64,000 nucleotides of DNA from assembly GCA_011391085.1 (NCBI GenBank), contig JAABRD010000020.1, positions 23,262 to 87,261 of the forward strand. Reading direction: 5' to 3'. The DNA is from Thiotrichaceae bacterium. Its GTDB lineage: Bacteria > Pseudomonadota > Gammaproteobacteria > Beggiatoales > Beggiatoaceae. Below are positions 33,444 through 42,787 of the stretch, in pieces (position 1 is the stretch's first letter; every line of letters begins with the position of its first letter). Under the pieces are notes generated by a model. The model made no database searches. It saw nothing but the letters and a program-made list of their open reading frames with translations, and was not told the origin of the DNA. The position numbers and the translations under genes were made by a program.

Positions 33444-34307
33444 ATGGAAGAGACAATGTTTGTACTTTTAGGTAGCGGAAGTCTTCTGTTTTTCATAGCC
33501 ATTGGATGGCTTTATCTGCACACCAACAACAAACTGTCTATGATGATAACTCCCCCTTCGGTTTCTCACAAGAATCAACAAACCGGTTTTTGGTTTAAAG
33601 ACAAGTTCACCCCCACTCTCCCAGATGTGAAACGTTATGGCGGTGGTTCCCATCAGAAACAGGCGATTTTGGCCACGGAGTATCCCGACGAATACGACGT
33701 TCATACGGATCCGCTTGCCAGTCACTTACCGTACACTTCGCGAAAAAATCTCTTTTCACCCGCAGAACAACAATTTCTCAAGGTATTGGAACAGGCCCTA
33801 CATCCTCAATCGTATCGAATTTTTGGCAAAGTTCGTTTGGCAGAACTACTTCACACGGTTTCTGGCTTACAGACTCAACAACAACGTCTCGCCGAAGAAC
33901 GTTTGCATCAAAAATTGCTAGATTTTGTCGTCTGTCATGCCACCACGTCAGAAATTTTAGGCGTTGTCATTCTGGAAAAACACCAAAGTCATAAACCAGA
34001 TGCCCAAATGCACCAAAAATTCATTGATGCGGCCTTGGCCTCGGCCCAGATTCCATTAGTACGCATTCCTCTGGAACAGAACTATCAAGTGGCGACCTTG
34101 CGCAAAATACTTCATCACAGTCTTAGAAGTTTGCGGCTTACCAACCCTAGTTCACTCAAACTCATACCTCCTCCTCCAACCGTCTGCCCAAAGTGCGGGG
34201 CTACGTTGAAAAAAGCCAAAATTACCCAAGGTCAACATGCGGGCAAACAAGTTTGGGCCTGTACTCATTATCCACAGTGTAAAACTGTATTTAAAATGGA
34301 TGAATAA
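33444..34307 (+). CDS. Membrane-anchored DUF2726 protein with topoisomerase-type zinc ribbon
   Basis: About 287 residues. One N-terminal membrane helix (FVLLGSGSLLFFIAIGWLYL) is followed by a linker and a DUF2726 domain at about residues 105-235 (LFSPAEQQFLKVLEQAL, VRLAELLHTV, ILGVVILEKHQSH, IPLVRIPLEQNYQVATL), which resembles a nuclease-like fold. A C-terminal zinc ribbon has CPKCG and CTHYPQC, as in topoisomerase I tails. The start is ATG 33444; a GTG directly before it is also in frame. DNA processing or repair at the membrane is a guess. The domain identities are firm. Confidence 0.82.
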   Translation: MEETMFVLLGSGSLLFFIAIGWLYLHTNNKLSMMITPPSVSHKNQQTGFWFKDKFTPTLPDVKRYGGGSHQKQAILATEYPDEYDVHTDPLASHLPYTSRKNLFSPAEQQFLKVLEQALHPQSYRIFGKVRLAELLHTVSGLQTQQQRLAEERLHQKLLDFVVCHATTSEILGVVILEKHQSHKPDAQMHQKFIDAALASAQIPLVRIPLEQNYQVATLRKILHHSLRSLRLTNPSSLKLIPPPPTVCPKCGATLKKAKITQGQHAGKQVWACTHYPQCKTVFKMDE

Positions 34308-34459
34308 TTGTGGAAAATAGAAAATGGAAAACATATACGGGACTAGAGGCTTTAGCCGGTGGGTTTGACATAAACAAATAAAAAAACCGACGTACTTGAC
34401 TTTGACTCTTGAAATTTGTTCAACTTGCCCTTACATATTAGACATCCCTCCAAAATGAT

Positions 34460-34534
34460 GCGCCCGTAGTTCAGCCCGGATAGAACGTTGGCCTCCGGAG
34501 CCAAAGGTCACAGGTTCAAATCCTGTCGGGCGCG
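34460..34534 (+). tRNA. tRNA-Arg (CCG)
   Basis: A cloverleaf with acceptor GCGCCCG/CGGGCGC, D arm AGTTCAGCCCGGATAGAAC, anticodon stem TTGGC/GCCAA around CTCCGGA (anticodon CCG) and T arm CACAGGTTCAAATCCTGT. The 3' CCA is not encoded (GTA follows the discriminator G). Bases 34535-34743 contain no gene. Confidence 0.93.
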
Positions 34535-34743
34535 TATCTCTTTATCCCTCCTATAGGGTCTTCATCTGGCCATGCGTTCATAATTTATTTTATAGTCACA
34601 TTATTTATTTTATAGTGACATTGCCATAAAACTGTACATACTATCTGGATTGCAATAAAAATTGTTGCACCTCTCTCCGCATCTCAAACTACCCACGGTG
34701 GGATTTGATGGGCAACCGTAAACCAAACTATGTTATCCCCCGC

Positions 34744-35733
34744 CTATTTCGTCACCGCCCCCCGATAAAATTCGTCATCAATAAACTTTTCTAACTTCAC
34801 CTGGTCAAGCAACCCGGCCTGAATAGAAATATCTACAATTGTTTGAAAATCCTTTAACACCGGGTTCAGGTCCGCAAACGAAATGCGGTCCGAAGGATTT
34901 TGCAACCCATTGATAATAGTGGTTGCACTATGAGGCAAATATTTTTGAGTCATCATTTGCGCCACTTGCTTCGAACCATTCTCTTGCTTATCGGTTTCAA
35001 TCCATTGACCCGCCCGAATTAAACTGTTCACCCATTCTTGAACGGCAGCAGGATGATTAGCGAGGACCTTTTGTTGAACCACCACAATACATTCGACATG
35101 GTGGTTAAGAATGTCTTTGGTTAACACCAACATTTTACCTACCCCATCTGTTTGCGTCTTCGTTCCAAACGGTTCTGCCACAATGAAAGCATCCACACTG
35201 CCCGCCTGCATAGCGGCTTCCATGTTAGGTGGGGCAATCACTTTGGTGATGACATCTTTGAGTGAAATACCACCACCTGTCAGATAGTGGTTGAGTAATG
35301 CCAGATGAGTGGCTTTTTTATACGGAATGGCGATGGCCTTCCCCTTTAAATCAGCCGCGGAATGAATCGGTACATTTTGTTTGACCGTGATAGCCGACCC
35401 ATCTCGATGCGCCAACAACACCGTTTTAATCGCCACGCCCTGATTAAACAAATCCATCGCCAATAGGGACGTAACAAAAGCCGCATCGAGTACCCCTGCT
35501 TTAATTGCACCGGCCACTTCCTCCCAGGTTTTGAACATTTTCGGTTCAATGGCAACTTGCTGAAAAGCGTCATTATCCTTAGCATGAGAAACTAACAACG
35601 CCAGATGGTCAAGAATGGGAAGATAACCCACCTTGAGGGAAGTTTTGGGAACCGTGTTAGTATCGGTATTAGTCGCACCTAACAAGCCGGTGAAAATGAC
35701 TGTAATGATGAGAAATTTAATTAAAGACAGCAT
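34744..35733 (-). CDS. NitT/TauT-type ABC transporter solute-binding protein
   Basis: A 329-residue periplasmic binding protein of the NrtA/SsuA/TauA family. The start ATG 35733 (MLSLIKFLIITVIF) follows AGAGGAAAC and gives a good signal peptide. Family features are LKVGYLPILDHLALLVSHAK, AGAIKAGVLDAAFVTSLLAM, DLKGKAIAIPYKKATHLALL and VDAFIVAEPFGTKTQ. The related proteins bind nitrate, sulfonates, taurine or bicarbonate, and the ligand is not readable. No permease or ATPase gene adjoins it. The upstream spacer contains half of a family A palindrome. Confidence 0.87.
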   Translation of the reverse strand: MLSLIKFLIITVIFTGLLGATNTDTNTVPKTSLKVGYLPILDHLALLVSHAKDNDAFQQVAIEPKMFKTWEEVAGAIKAGVLDAAFVTSLLAMDLFNQGVAIKTVLLAHRDGSAITVKQNVPIHSAADLKGKAIAIPYKKATHLALLNHYLTGGGISLKDVITKVIAPPNMEAAMQAGSVDAFIVAEPFGTKTQTDGVGKMLVLTKDILNHHVECIVVVQQKVLANHPAAVQEWVNSLIRAGQWIETDKQENGSKQVAQMMTQKYLPHSATTIINGLQNPSDRISFADLNPVLKDFQTIVDISIQAGLLDQVKLEKFIDDEFYRGAVTK

Positions 35734-35763
35734 TTTAGTTTCCTCTCTGGAACGCAATAAGAA

Positions 35764-36483
35764 TTATTGCGAATGTTTTGGAATAGCCTCGATCAAAGAA
35801 AACGACAACGGTTCCATCCCCGTCATCAATTTTAACCGTGCTTCATAAGTCGTCACTGACTCATCGAATGGATTCAGTACCTCGACCATAGGTAAATATA
35901 GCCAACCGTCATCTATAGAAAAACTTGCGACCAGCGGAGATTCTAAGGGAGGTGGTTGAGTCTCAATGCCATACAAACTTGGATGGGCCTTACACATTTC
36001 AATCCCTTCTTGAATCAATGCTTCGCGATCCATCTCAATGTCACAAGACTGCGGATTTTCGCGACATTGGGCAATACCCTCCTCTTTCGTTCCCTGAACC
36101 TGGATACCACAAGATTCAGGATCACGTTGACATTCTTCCTTACCTGCCTGCGTAGAACCATCGGTATTTAGGTTCACCGTAATTCCACAGGATTCGGGAT
36201 TCTCTTGACATCTCTTCGCACCGTCGATGACATTTATGACATAATTTCCACCCGTTAGTTCAACAACAGTCGTCAACGATGTTTCTGCGCCAATACCACA
36301 GGAAGCTGGAAATCTTCTGCACAAGTTCATCCCCGTTGCCACACCATCCGCATAGCCATTGACATAAATGGGATTGCTATACACGGCTGGAGGTTGATCA
36401 TCAAAATTTTGAGTTTCTTCGGCAATGGCTGGATGATATAGTAGAAGATATAAAAAAGATGAAGTTACTTTAAAAGGTTTCAT
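35764..36483 (-). CDS. Secreted protein with C-x(n)-PxSCGI repeats
   Basis: About 239 residues. I prefer ATG 36483 (MKPFKVTSSFLYLLLYHPAI) because it gives a signal peptide; an in-frame TTG lies 18 bases upstream. Five repeats of ~25 residues carry a cysteine pair: CRRFPASCGI, CQENPESCGI, CQRDPESCGI, CRENPQSCDI and a last CKAHPSLYGI that has lost its second cysteine. The C-terminal third is a beta-rich region (LPMVEVLNPFDESVTTYEAR). The final residues and the stop are encoded by a family A half-palindrome. Function unknown. Confidence 0.7.
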   Translation of the reverse strand: MKPFKVTSSFLYLLLYHPAIAEETQNFDDQPPAVYSNPIYVNGYADGVATGMNLCRRFPASCGIGAETSLTTVVELTGGNYVINVIDGAKRCQENPESCGITVNLNTDGSTQAGKEECQRDPESCGIQVQGTKEEGIAQCRENPQSCDIEMDREALIQEGIEMCKAHPSLYGIETQPPPLESPLVASFSIDDGWLYLPMVEVLNPFDESVTTYEARLKLMTGMEPLSFSLIEAIPKHSQ

Positions 36484-36567
36484 TAGGGTTTCGGAAAGCA
36501 AACTGAATTTCTATAGTGCCGCGTTGCGTGAACGGACGTAGGAATCTGGCAATTCAGGCAATCAGAT

Positions 36568-37434
36568 TCAGACGTGGTCAGATGTGGATTTTAAAGCATA
36601 GACCTGTCCGACAGACAATCCTGTGTATTTGGCTACCATTTCTATCGACACCCCATCGATTAACATCCGGCGGGCTGCCGCGAAACGTTCTTCTTCACGT
36701 CCTTCTTCTCTCCCTTTCGTCCGTCCCGTTCGCAAGGCAAGTTCCACCATCCCCCGTTCATCTTGGGCTTTCATCCCCCAATACTCATAAATTTCTAACT
36801 CCTGTGGGGACCACTGAAACTGATTGGCAATATCATACGCTGCACGTAACGCCACCGTATCCGCATGAGAAGGGATCACTTCTAAGTCACTGGCATATTT
36901 GAGAAAGTAGGCCCATTTGTCCAATGGCGTCTGTAACTCGTGTGCGGCTTTGGTAAACTTGGGCAATTCCAAAAAATTAAATTCCAAGTCTCGCAATTCC
37001 TGAACCTGCGTTTCACAGTTGATTAACAAATGGCGACTCAGGTAGTGACTATTACTAAACTCCGCAAAGTTTAAAATCCCAATGAAAATAACCTGATTGA
37101 GGCTAGGATAATCTTCGCCGCGGTGTAATTGGCTACTATAACTTTTGGCCACATAATATTGAAAACGTTGGCGAATACCCCGCAAATTTTCCATTTGCAT
37201 CTCCACAATGAAATGGATTCCGCGTTGATCGGTCGCCTTGACATCCAACAACGTATATTTGAGGAGGTCGAGTTTTGGCGCCTGATACGGATTTAAAATT
37301 TCCACTTGTTGAATCGTTTTAGAACCCTGTAAGTCTAGCACCGCGTTGAGAAACTCAATGAGGACTTCTTTATGTTGGTCGTTGCCAAAGATTTTTTTAA
37401 AGGCAACGTCGTTTTTTGGATTGACGAATTGCAT
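36568..37434 (-). CDS. Rpn family recombination-promoting nuclease / PD-(D/E)XK transposase-like
   Basis: A 288-residue protein of the Rpn/PD-(D/E)XK family (MQFVNPKNDVAFKKIFGNDQ, VLIEFLNAVL). The nuclease core is LLDVKATDQRGIHFIVEMQM, with D and E-x-Q as the metal-binding residues. A Glu/Arg-rich hinge (TGRTKGREEGREEE) precedes a small C-terminal helical segment that resembles an HTH (MVAKYTGLSVGQVYALKS). Rpn proteins nick DNA and stimulate RecA-independent recombination. Such genes occur in many copies in repeat-rich genomes. It is alone here. Confidence 0.9.
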   Translation of the reverse strand: MQFVNPKNDVAFKKIFGNDQHKEVLIEFLNAVLDLQGSKTIQQVEILNPYQAPKLDLLKYTLLDVKATDQRGIHFIVEMQMENLRGIRQRFQYYVAKSYSSQLHRGEDYPSLNQVIFIGILNFAEFSNSHYLSRHLLINCETQVQELRDLEFNFLELPKFTKAAHELQTPLDKWAYFLKYASDLEVIPSHADTVALRAAYDIANQFQWSPQELEIYEYWGMKAQDERGMVELALRTGRTKGREEGREEERFAAARRMLIDGVSIEMVAKYTGLSVGQVYALKSTSDHV

Positions 37435-37629
37435 TTCAATAATACCTGTTTGAGGAATACGGAAAGATAGATAATATATTGGAACAGTATACCAAATTTA
37501 TTTTGCATAGGCATTCAGGATTGCTAAATATTATAATTTGAATGGGTACTTAGGACTGCCAGTCCTGATGAACCAAAACTCGTTTTGGGACTCCACTGCC
37601 TTAAAGAAACTAAATTTCTTACTCTTTAC

Positions 37630-37658
37630 TTCACAAAACGACTTGCCCAAAGTATAAT
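37630..37658 (+). promoter_or_regulatory. Probable sigma70-type promoter for speE
   Basis: TTCACA at 37630-37635 and a perfect TATAAT at 37653-37658 are 17 bases apart, 42 bases before the speE start. Confidence 0.6.
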
Positions 37659-37700
37659 GTTCTAAACTTTACCACATTTCCATTTATCAGGACACTCTCA

Positions 37701-38555
37701 ATGACAAATTTAGATAGTAAATGGTTTACAGAAGCCGATTACACCAATGGCGTCGCTTTTTCCTTACGTGTTACCCAGAAATTACATGAGGAAACCACGC
37801 CCTTTCAACACCTCGCCATCTATGATACCACCGATTTTGGCAAATTAATGACCCTGGATAACATGTTAATGGTCACCGACCGCGACAATTTCATTTACCA
37901 TGAAATGATAACCCACCCGGTCTTGTTCACGCATCCAGCACCGCGTAAAGTGGCGATTATTGGCGGTGGCGATTGCGGCACGTTGCGCGAAGTGTTAAAA
38001 CATCCAGACATTAAACAAGCGTTACAAATTGAAATTGATGAACGAGTCACCCGCGTGGCCGAACAATATTTTCCCACCCTATGCGAATCCAATCGCGACC
38101 CACGGGCGGAATTTCACTTTGAAGATGGCATCAAATGGATGGCTAACGCAAAAGAGAATAGCCTAGATGTCATCATCATTGACAGCACTGACCCACTTGG
38201 TCCTGCCGAAGGGTTATTCAATGAGGAGTTTTACCGTCAATGCCACCGTGTCTTAACTCCGACTGGATTACTAGCCCAACAAAGCGAATCGCCGCTGTTA
38301 CATCTCCCCTTATTACAATCCATGCACCAAGCCATGCGCCAAGCCGGTTTTGGACGGACCCGCACGTTGCATTTTCCGCAATGTATCTATCCCTCTGGCT
38401 GGTGGTCTGTCACCCTCGCAGGAATGGGCGACCTCACTGAATTTCGTATTGCCGACGTGGTTCACAAACATTTTGAAACGCGCTATTATAATGCCGATAT
38501 TCACCGCGCCAGTTTTGCATTGCCGACGTTTGTCATAGAAGCATTGCTGGATTAG
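37701..38555 (+). CDS. speE: Spermidine synthase
   Basis: A 284-residue polyamine aminopropyltransferase, which moves the aminopropyl group from decarboxylated S-adenosylmethionine to putrescine. Motifs are DFGKLMTLDNMLMVTDRDNF, YHEMITHPVLFTHP, the nucleotide-binding VAIIGGGDCGTLREVLKH and the catalytic DVIIIDSTDPLGPAEGLF. Length matches the bacterial family. CAGGA lies upstream of the ATG. The gene for SpeD is 8 kb away on the opposite strand, so the pathway is complete but not an operon here. Confidence 0.96.
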   Translation: MTNLDSKWFTEADYTNGVAFSLRVTQKLHEETTPFQHLAIYDTTDFGKLMTLDNMLMVTDRDNFIYHEMITHPVLFTHPAPRKVAIIGGGDCGTLREVLKHPDIKQALQIEIDERVTRVAEQYFPTLCESNRDPRAEFHFEDGIKWMANAKENSLDVIIIDSTDPLGPAEGLFNEEFYRQCHRVLTPTGLLAQQSESPLLHLPLLQSMHQAMRQAGFGRTRTLHFPQCIYPSGWWSVTLAGMGDLTEFRIADVVHKHFETRYYNADIHRASFALPTFVIEALLD

Positions 38556-38562
38556 CATTGAC

Positions 38563-38600
38563 GAACAGAAACTCAGTTTCTTTGAGAAACTGAGTTTCTC
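38563..38600. terminator. GAAACTCAGTTTC hairpin after speE
   Basis: AGAAACTCAGTTTCTTTGAG followed by AAACTGAGTTTCT forms a strong stem-loop just after the speE stop. It is the same repeat as at 1150 and may serve as a terminator. Confidence 0.6.
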
Positions 38601-38609
38601 AGTATAATT

Positions 38610-39156
38610 ATGGATAACGTGAAAGTAATTTGTCCTCTGTGCGAAGCCGGTGAATTAATTTTTAAAACCAGCCCCTGGACTTACTGTTATAAAGAACACG
38701 ACTTTGTTTTAGAAGACATTGAGTTTGCCGAATGTACCAGTTGTCATTCAGAATTGATTCTGCCCGATCAAAGTCGTCGAAACGAAGCACGTATTCGTGA
38801 CGAACACCGCAAAATCGATGGTCTGTTAACCAGTATTGACATTACCCAATTAAAAAAACATTTTCATCTTACCGAAAGTCAAGCCTCTCAAATTTTCGGG
38901 AGTTTGGATTTTTCTAAATATGAAACGGGTGAACAGATTCAAAATAAGTAGTGAAGCAGAAGTTTTCTGGTATAACGACACCCTCACCCCCGGCCCCTCT
39001 CCCTCTGGGAGAGGGGCCGGGGGTGAGGGCGACGATTGAAAATACCGTAAAATTTCTGCTTCGGTACTTATCGCCGTGGACCGACTGATGAGACTCACCC
39101 TCAAAGTGCCTCAATGTTTTGAAGAACTTTGTAAAATAGCAAAAGTTCAGAATTAA
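38610..39156 (+). pseudogene. MqsA/YgiT-like antitoxin gene interrupted by a palindromic repeat
   Basis: The first part (38610-38951, 113 residues) is an MqsA-family zinc-binding antitoxin. It has CPLCEAGEL and CTSCHSEL as the metal site, the linker RRNEARIRDEHRKIDGLL and an HTH (HFHLTESQASQIFGSLDFSK) ending YETGEQIQNK. A stop then appears at the edge of an inserted repeat. Beyond it (39067-39156) another frame reads AVDRLMRLTLKVPQCFEELC, the normal C terminus of the family. No MqsR toxin gene is adjacent. The truncated product may still bind zinc and DNA. Confidence 0.75.
38949..39066. repeat. Palindromic insertion inside mqsA
   Basis: Ends GTAGTGAAGCAGAA and TTCTGCTTCGGTAC are inverted repeats. 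The centre is CCCTCACCCCCGGCCCCTCT folding on AGAGGGGCCGGGGGTGAGGG, the same core as in family D. It splits the mqsA reading frame. Confidence 0.75.
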
Positions 39157-39210
39157 TAATGTAAAACTCAGGAGTCCAAAGCGTAGCTTTGGACTCCTAA
39201 ACTATCAATT

Positions 39211-39846
39211 ATGGCCTTCAGTAACTATAAAAATCTTGCCCAAGTTCAACAGCAGTTTAACATCACCTATCAAGAGGAAAAATTTTTGGTTATCCAAGAA
39301 TATCAAGTTCCCGCCACCTTTCTCAGCGACTTTGAGTTTTGGCGAGAACACTTGGACATCTATGCTTCAGAAGCCTCGCGTTGCGAAATTATTATTTCGC
39401 CAATACTTAGAGAAGTCTATAAACGCCACTATACTCAATGTTCTTTTTGGATTCAGAAAAATATCTCTTATGACGACGTTCTCACCGGCATTCCTGATTA
39501 CCTCTTTTCCACCAAATCTAAACTGGGCAAAACCGTCCTAGAAAAACCGCTATTGGTTATTGTGGAAGCTAAGAAAAACGACTTTGAACAAGGTTGGGGA
39601 CAATGTTTGGCAGAATTGGTGGCGGCCCAAAAAATCAATGCCGATTCGAAGCGTACCGTCTATGGAATTGTCACGGATGGAAATGTCTGGCAATTTGGCA
39701 AATTGACGGCTGATCTATTTACCAAACATCCCGAAAATTACATCATTGATAACTTAAATAAATTATTTGGTGCCATCGATTTAGTTCTGCAAATGACGTT
39801 ATTCCAAACTCAGGACCAAACCCAGGAGTCCAAAGCTACGCTTTAG
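39211..39846 (+). CDS. Hypothetical protein with PD-(D/E)XK nuclease-like core
   Basis: A 211-residue soluble protein. The central section GIPDYLFS...[11 protein letters not shown] followed by [12 protein letters not shown] has the D-(x)n-E-x-K arrangement and following helix typical of restriction-endonuclease-like folds in orphan proteins of filamentous bacteria. The C terminus ([20 protein letters not shown]) is also common to that group. It sits between two GGAGTCCAAAGCGTAGCTTTGGACTCC-type repeats (39170 and 39827). The second of these contributes its last codons, so the natural stop may have been displaced. Enzymatic activity is not shown. Confidence 0.7.
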   Translation: MAFSNYKNLAQVQQQFNITYQEEKFLVIQEYQVPATFLSDFEFWREHLDIYASEASRCEIIISPILREVYKRHYTQCSFWIQKNISYDDVLTGIPDYLFSTKSKLGKTVLEKPLLVIVEAKKNDFEQGWGQCLAELVAAQKINADSKRTVYGIVTDGNVWQFGKLTADLFTKHPENYIIDNLNKLFGAIDLVLQMTLFQTQDQTQESKATL

Positions 39847-39892
39847 ACTCCTGAAATCAACACCCTCACTCCCTAAACACAAGGAAACCATT

Positions 39893-42424
39893 ATGTTCAA
39901 CAACCTCAAAATCAAAACTCGTCTTTGGCTAAGTTTCGGAATACTCATCCTAGCTATGGCCGGTATGGGTAGCTTTGCCATCTTTCAGATGTACGAACTG
40001 ACCACCACCGCCACACTGTTGTACAACCACCCGTATACGGCTGGTAAAGCCATCCGCGAAGCGACTATCAATCTCAAGCAAATGCGTATCTTAACCCTCC
40101 GGTCGGCCCTCTTTACGGACAACGTGGAACTCGATTCGACCCTGGTTGAAGTTGACGCCCTCAAAGAACAAAATCGCCAACTTCACGTCATCATCAAAGA
40201 ACGTTTCCTGGGTGACCTGCAAGAAATCGAAGCGTTTATTACCCTGTCAGGCAAACACGGGGAACTACGTGACGAAGCCATCAATCTCCTCAAAACCGGG
40301 AACCGCGAACAAGCTGTTTTATTCCTCCTCGGCAGTGAATATACCAAACAATTTGAGGAACTCGAAAGACATATCAAAAAAATTATGAAATTCGGTAACG
40401 ACAAAGCGGAAGCGTTCATGCTCAGTGGAAATGCTCAGGCCCACAATTCCTACCGCTGGACGTTGGGCGTCCTCATTGCCACGATTATATTGTCCCTGTG
40501 GATGGGGATAACATTGGCACAAGCCGTCAATCGTCCCTTGAATCAAGCCGTCGCCATCGCTAAGGCGATTACCGCAGGCACTCTGAACAACGAAATTGAG
40601 GTGACTTCCACCAATGAAACTGGCCAACTGCTGTCCGCATTAAGCACCATGCAAAGTCAGTTATGGGAACGTTTTGAAGAAGATAAACGCATCACCGAAG
40701 AAATCAATACCGTCACACATGCGGCTTCTCAAGGGGACTTCAACAAACGGATCCATCTGGAAAATAAAACGGGCACGTTTAAAGTTCTCGGTGACAGTAT
40801 TAACCAAGTCCTGGAATTTAACCAATCGGCTATCAAAGACCTGATGCGCGTTTTCTCAGCGGTGGCCCAGGGCGATTTAACCAAAACGATTACCAACGAT
40901 TATTCTGGAGAACTCGCCCAGTTAAAACAAGATGCCAATGTCACCGTGTTGAAACTCACCGAAGTCACCGAGGAAATCAACACCGTCACTCATGCCGCTT
41001 CCCAAGGAGATTTTAGTAAACGCGTCCATCTGCAAAATAAAACGGGGACGTTTAAACTTCTGGGCGAAAGTATTAATCAGGTCTTGGAATTTAACCAAAT
41101 GGCCGTCAAAGACCTCATGCGGGTCTTCTCCGCGGTCGCCCAAGGTAACTTAACGGAAGTCATCACGAATAGTTATTCTGGCGAGTTAGCCAAACTTAAA
41201 AACGATGCCAATACCACCGTGCTAAAACTCACCGAAGTCACCGAAGAAATTAGCACGGTGACTCACACCGCCTCTCAGGGAGACTTCAGTAAACGTATCA
41301 GTCTGGAGGGCAAGACGGGGACGTTTAAGACGATTGGCGAAAGTATCAATCAGGTGTTAGACTTCAATCAATTGGCCATCACCGATCTGATGCGCGTGTT
41401 TTCTGCGGTGGCCCAAGGAGACTTGATGGAGACCATCACTAACAATTACTCTGGAGAACTTGCCCAACTGAAACACGATGCCAATGCCACCGTGCAGAAA
41501 TTGACCGAAGTGATGACCATCATCAAACAATCGGCTGAAGTTGTCTCCACCGCAGCCCAAGAAATTTCCAAGGGCAATGCTAACTTGAGTGAACGTTCTA
41601 CTCAGCAAGCCGCCTCCTTGGAGGAGACAGCGGCCAGTATGGAACAGATGACCGGGACCGTTCAACAAAATGCAGAAAATGCGAAACAAGCTAATCAATT
41701 AGCAAGCAGTGCCAAAGGTCGCGCTGAACAAGGGAATCAAGTCGTCAGAGACGCAGTGGCAGCGATTAATGAAATTAACCGTAGTAGCAAGAAAATCACT
41801 GAAATCATCAGCGTCATTGATGAGATTGCTTTCCAAACCAACCTCCTCGCCCTAAATGCCGCAGTCGAAGCCGCCCGGGCCGGCGAATATGGACGCGGTT
41901 TTGCCGTGGTGGCCACCGAAGTTCGTACCCTCGCCCAACGCAGTGCCGCGGCGGCTAAAGAGATTAAGACTCTCATCCAAGATAGCAACGGCAAGGTCGA
42001 TGAGGGTACTAAACTCGCTAACCAGTCTGGGCAAGCCCTTGAAGAGATTGTCACGGCAGTTAAAAAAGTCAGTGACATCATTGCAGAAATTGCCGCTGCC
42101 TCCACCGAACAATCGGCGGGCATTGAACAAGTCAATAAGGCGATTAGTCAGATGGACCAGATGGTCGAACAAAATTCGGCGTTGGTCGAACAAGCGGCGG
42201 CCGCCAGCGAATCTATGAAAGAACAAGCCCAAGAACTCAGTAAGCAAGTGGCATTTTTTAAGATGGGGGAAACCCTGGGCGAAAGAGAATTTGCCAAGGT
42301 GGTCAACACTCTCCCTGCCTTTGTGCCAGTGAGGGCACCAGTGAGGGCACCTGTTAAAAGAGAGGTGACTACTCAAAAAAGTCAAAAGATGGAAAAATCT
42401 AGGGCGGAGTGGGAAGATTTTTAA
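39893..42424 (+). CDS. Methyl-accepting chemotaxis protein with tandem HAMP-type repeats
   Basis: An 843-residue chemoreceptor. It has an N-terminal membrane helix ([20 protein letters not shown]), a four-helix periplasmic sensor (about 35-185) and a second membrane helix ([20 protein letters not shown]). A HAMP domain follows, then three tandem 91-residue repeats beginning [15 protein letters not shown] / [15 protein letters not shown] / [15 protein letters not shown] (residues 269, 360, 451), which resemble poly-HAMP units. The signalling hairpin is centred on [20 protein letters not shown], with methylation helices on both sides. It ends in a Pro/Val linker ([17 protein letters not shown]) and the WEDF pentapeptide-like tail. 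AAGGA lies upstream. No che genes adjoin. Confidence 0.93.
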   Translation: MFNNLKIKTRLWLSFGILILAMAGMGSFAIFQMYELTTTATLLYNHPYTAGKAIREATINLKQMRILTLRSALFTDNVELDSTLVEVDALKEQNRQLHVIIKERFLGDLQEIEAFITLSGKHGELRDEAINLLKTGNREQAVLFLLGSEYTKQFEELERHIKKIMKFGNDKAEAFMLSGNAQAHNSYRWTLGVLIATIILSLWMGITLAQAVNRPLNQAVAIAKAITAGTLNNEIEVTSTNETGQLLSALSTMQSQLWERFEEDKRITEEINTVTHAASQGDFNKRIHLENKTGTFKVLGDSINQVLEFNQSAIKDLMRVFSAVAQGDLTKTITNDYSGELAQLKQDANVTVLKLTEVTEEINTVTHAASQGDFSKRVHLQNKTGTFKLLGESINQVLEFNQMAVKDLMRVFSAVAQGNLTEVITNSYSGELAKLKNDANTTVLKLTEVTEEISTVTHTASQGDFSKRISLEGKTGTFKTIGESINQVLDFNQLAITDLMRVFSAVAQGDLMETITNNYSGELAQLKHDANATVQKLTEVMTIIKQSAEVVSTAAQEISKGNANLSERSTQQAASLEETAASMEQMTGTVQQNAENAKQANQLASSAKGRAEQGNQVVRDAVAAINEINRSSKKITEIISVIDEIAFQTNLLALNAAVEAARAGEYGRGFAVVATEVRTLAQRSAAAAKEIKTLIQDSNGKVDEGTKLANQSGQALEEIVTAVKKVSDIIAEIAAASTEQSAGIEQVNKAISQMDQMVEQNSALVEQAAAASESMKEQAQELSKQVAFFKMGETLGEREFAKVVNTLPAFVPVRAPVRAPVKREVTTQKSQKMEKSRAEWEDF

Positions 42425-42474
42425 CTCACTTCACGCCTAGAAGTGATTTCAGAAAGTAAGTTTCTTTGAGAAAC

Positions 42475-42637
42475 GGGTGGTGATGCAATCTGGGTGATAT
42501 GTTTACCCTCACCCCCCGGCCCCTCTCCCAGGGGGAGAGGGGTGAAAACCTCGGGTGCCGCCGTTCTCCCCACGCCCGTAGGGGGGAGGGGCTGGGGGGA
42601 GGGGGGAAGTGTCTATCACCCACATTGCATCACTACC
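42475..42637. repeat. Family D element (copy 2)
   Basis: GGTGGTGATGCAATCTGGGT at the left and ACCCACATTGCATCACTACC at the right, with a CCCCTCTCCCAGGGGGAGAG core and CCCACGCCCGTAGGG. It lies between the chemoreceptor and a family E array. Confidence 0.8.
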
Positions 42638-42659
42638 CCAAAACGGGTGGTGATGAAAT

Positions 42660-42778
42660 GTAAGCGGGACTAGAGGCGGAAGCCGGAAAACCGCTATTGT
42701 CCTACCCGGCTTCTGCCTCTAGTCCCGCGCCCGGCTTCCGCCTCTAGTCCCACTTACCGGCGGAAGCCTCTGTTCCAA
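42660..42778. repeat. Family E variant array (GGCGGAAGCC type)
   Basis: GGGACTAGAGGCGGAAGCCGG opposes CCGGCTTCTGCCTCTAGTCCC, followed by two further CCGGCTTCCGCCTCTAGTCCC-like units. The whole can fold as one hairpin. Confidence 0.75.
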
Positions 42779-42787
42779 CGCTTTACC

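Noticed and set aside
41852..42385. Minus-strand frame of 177 codons in the chemoreceptor gene
   Set aside because: Antisense to the highly conserved signalling domain, whose frame is certain.
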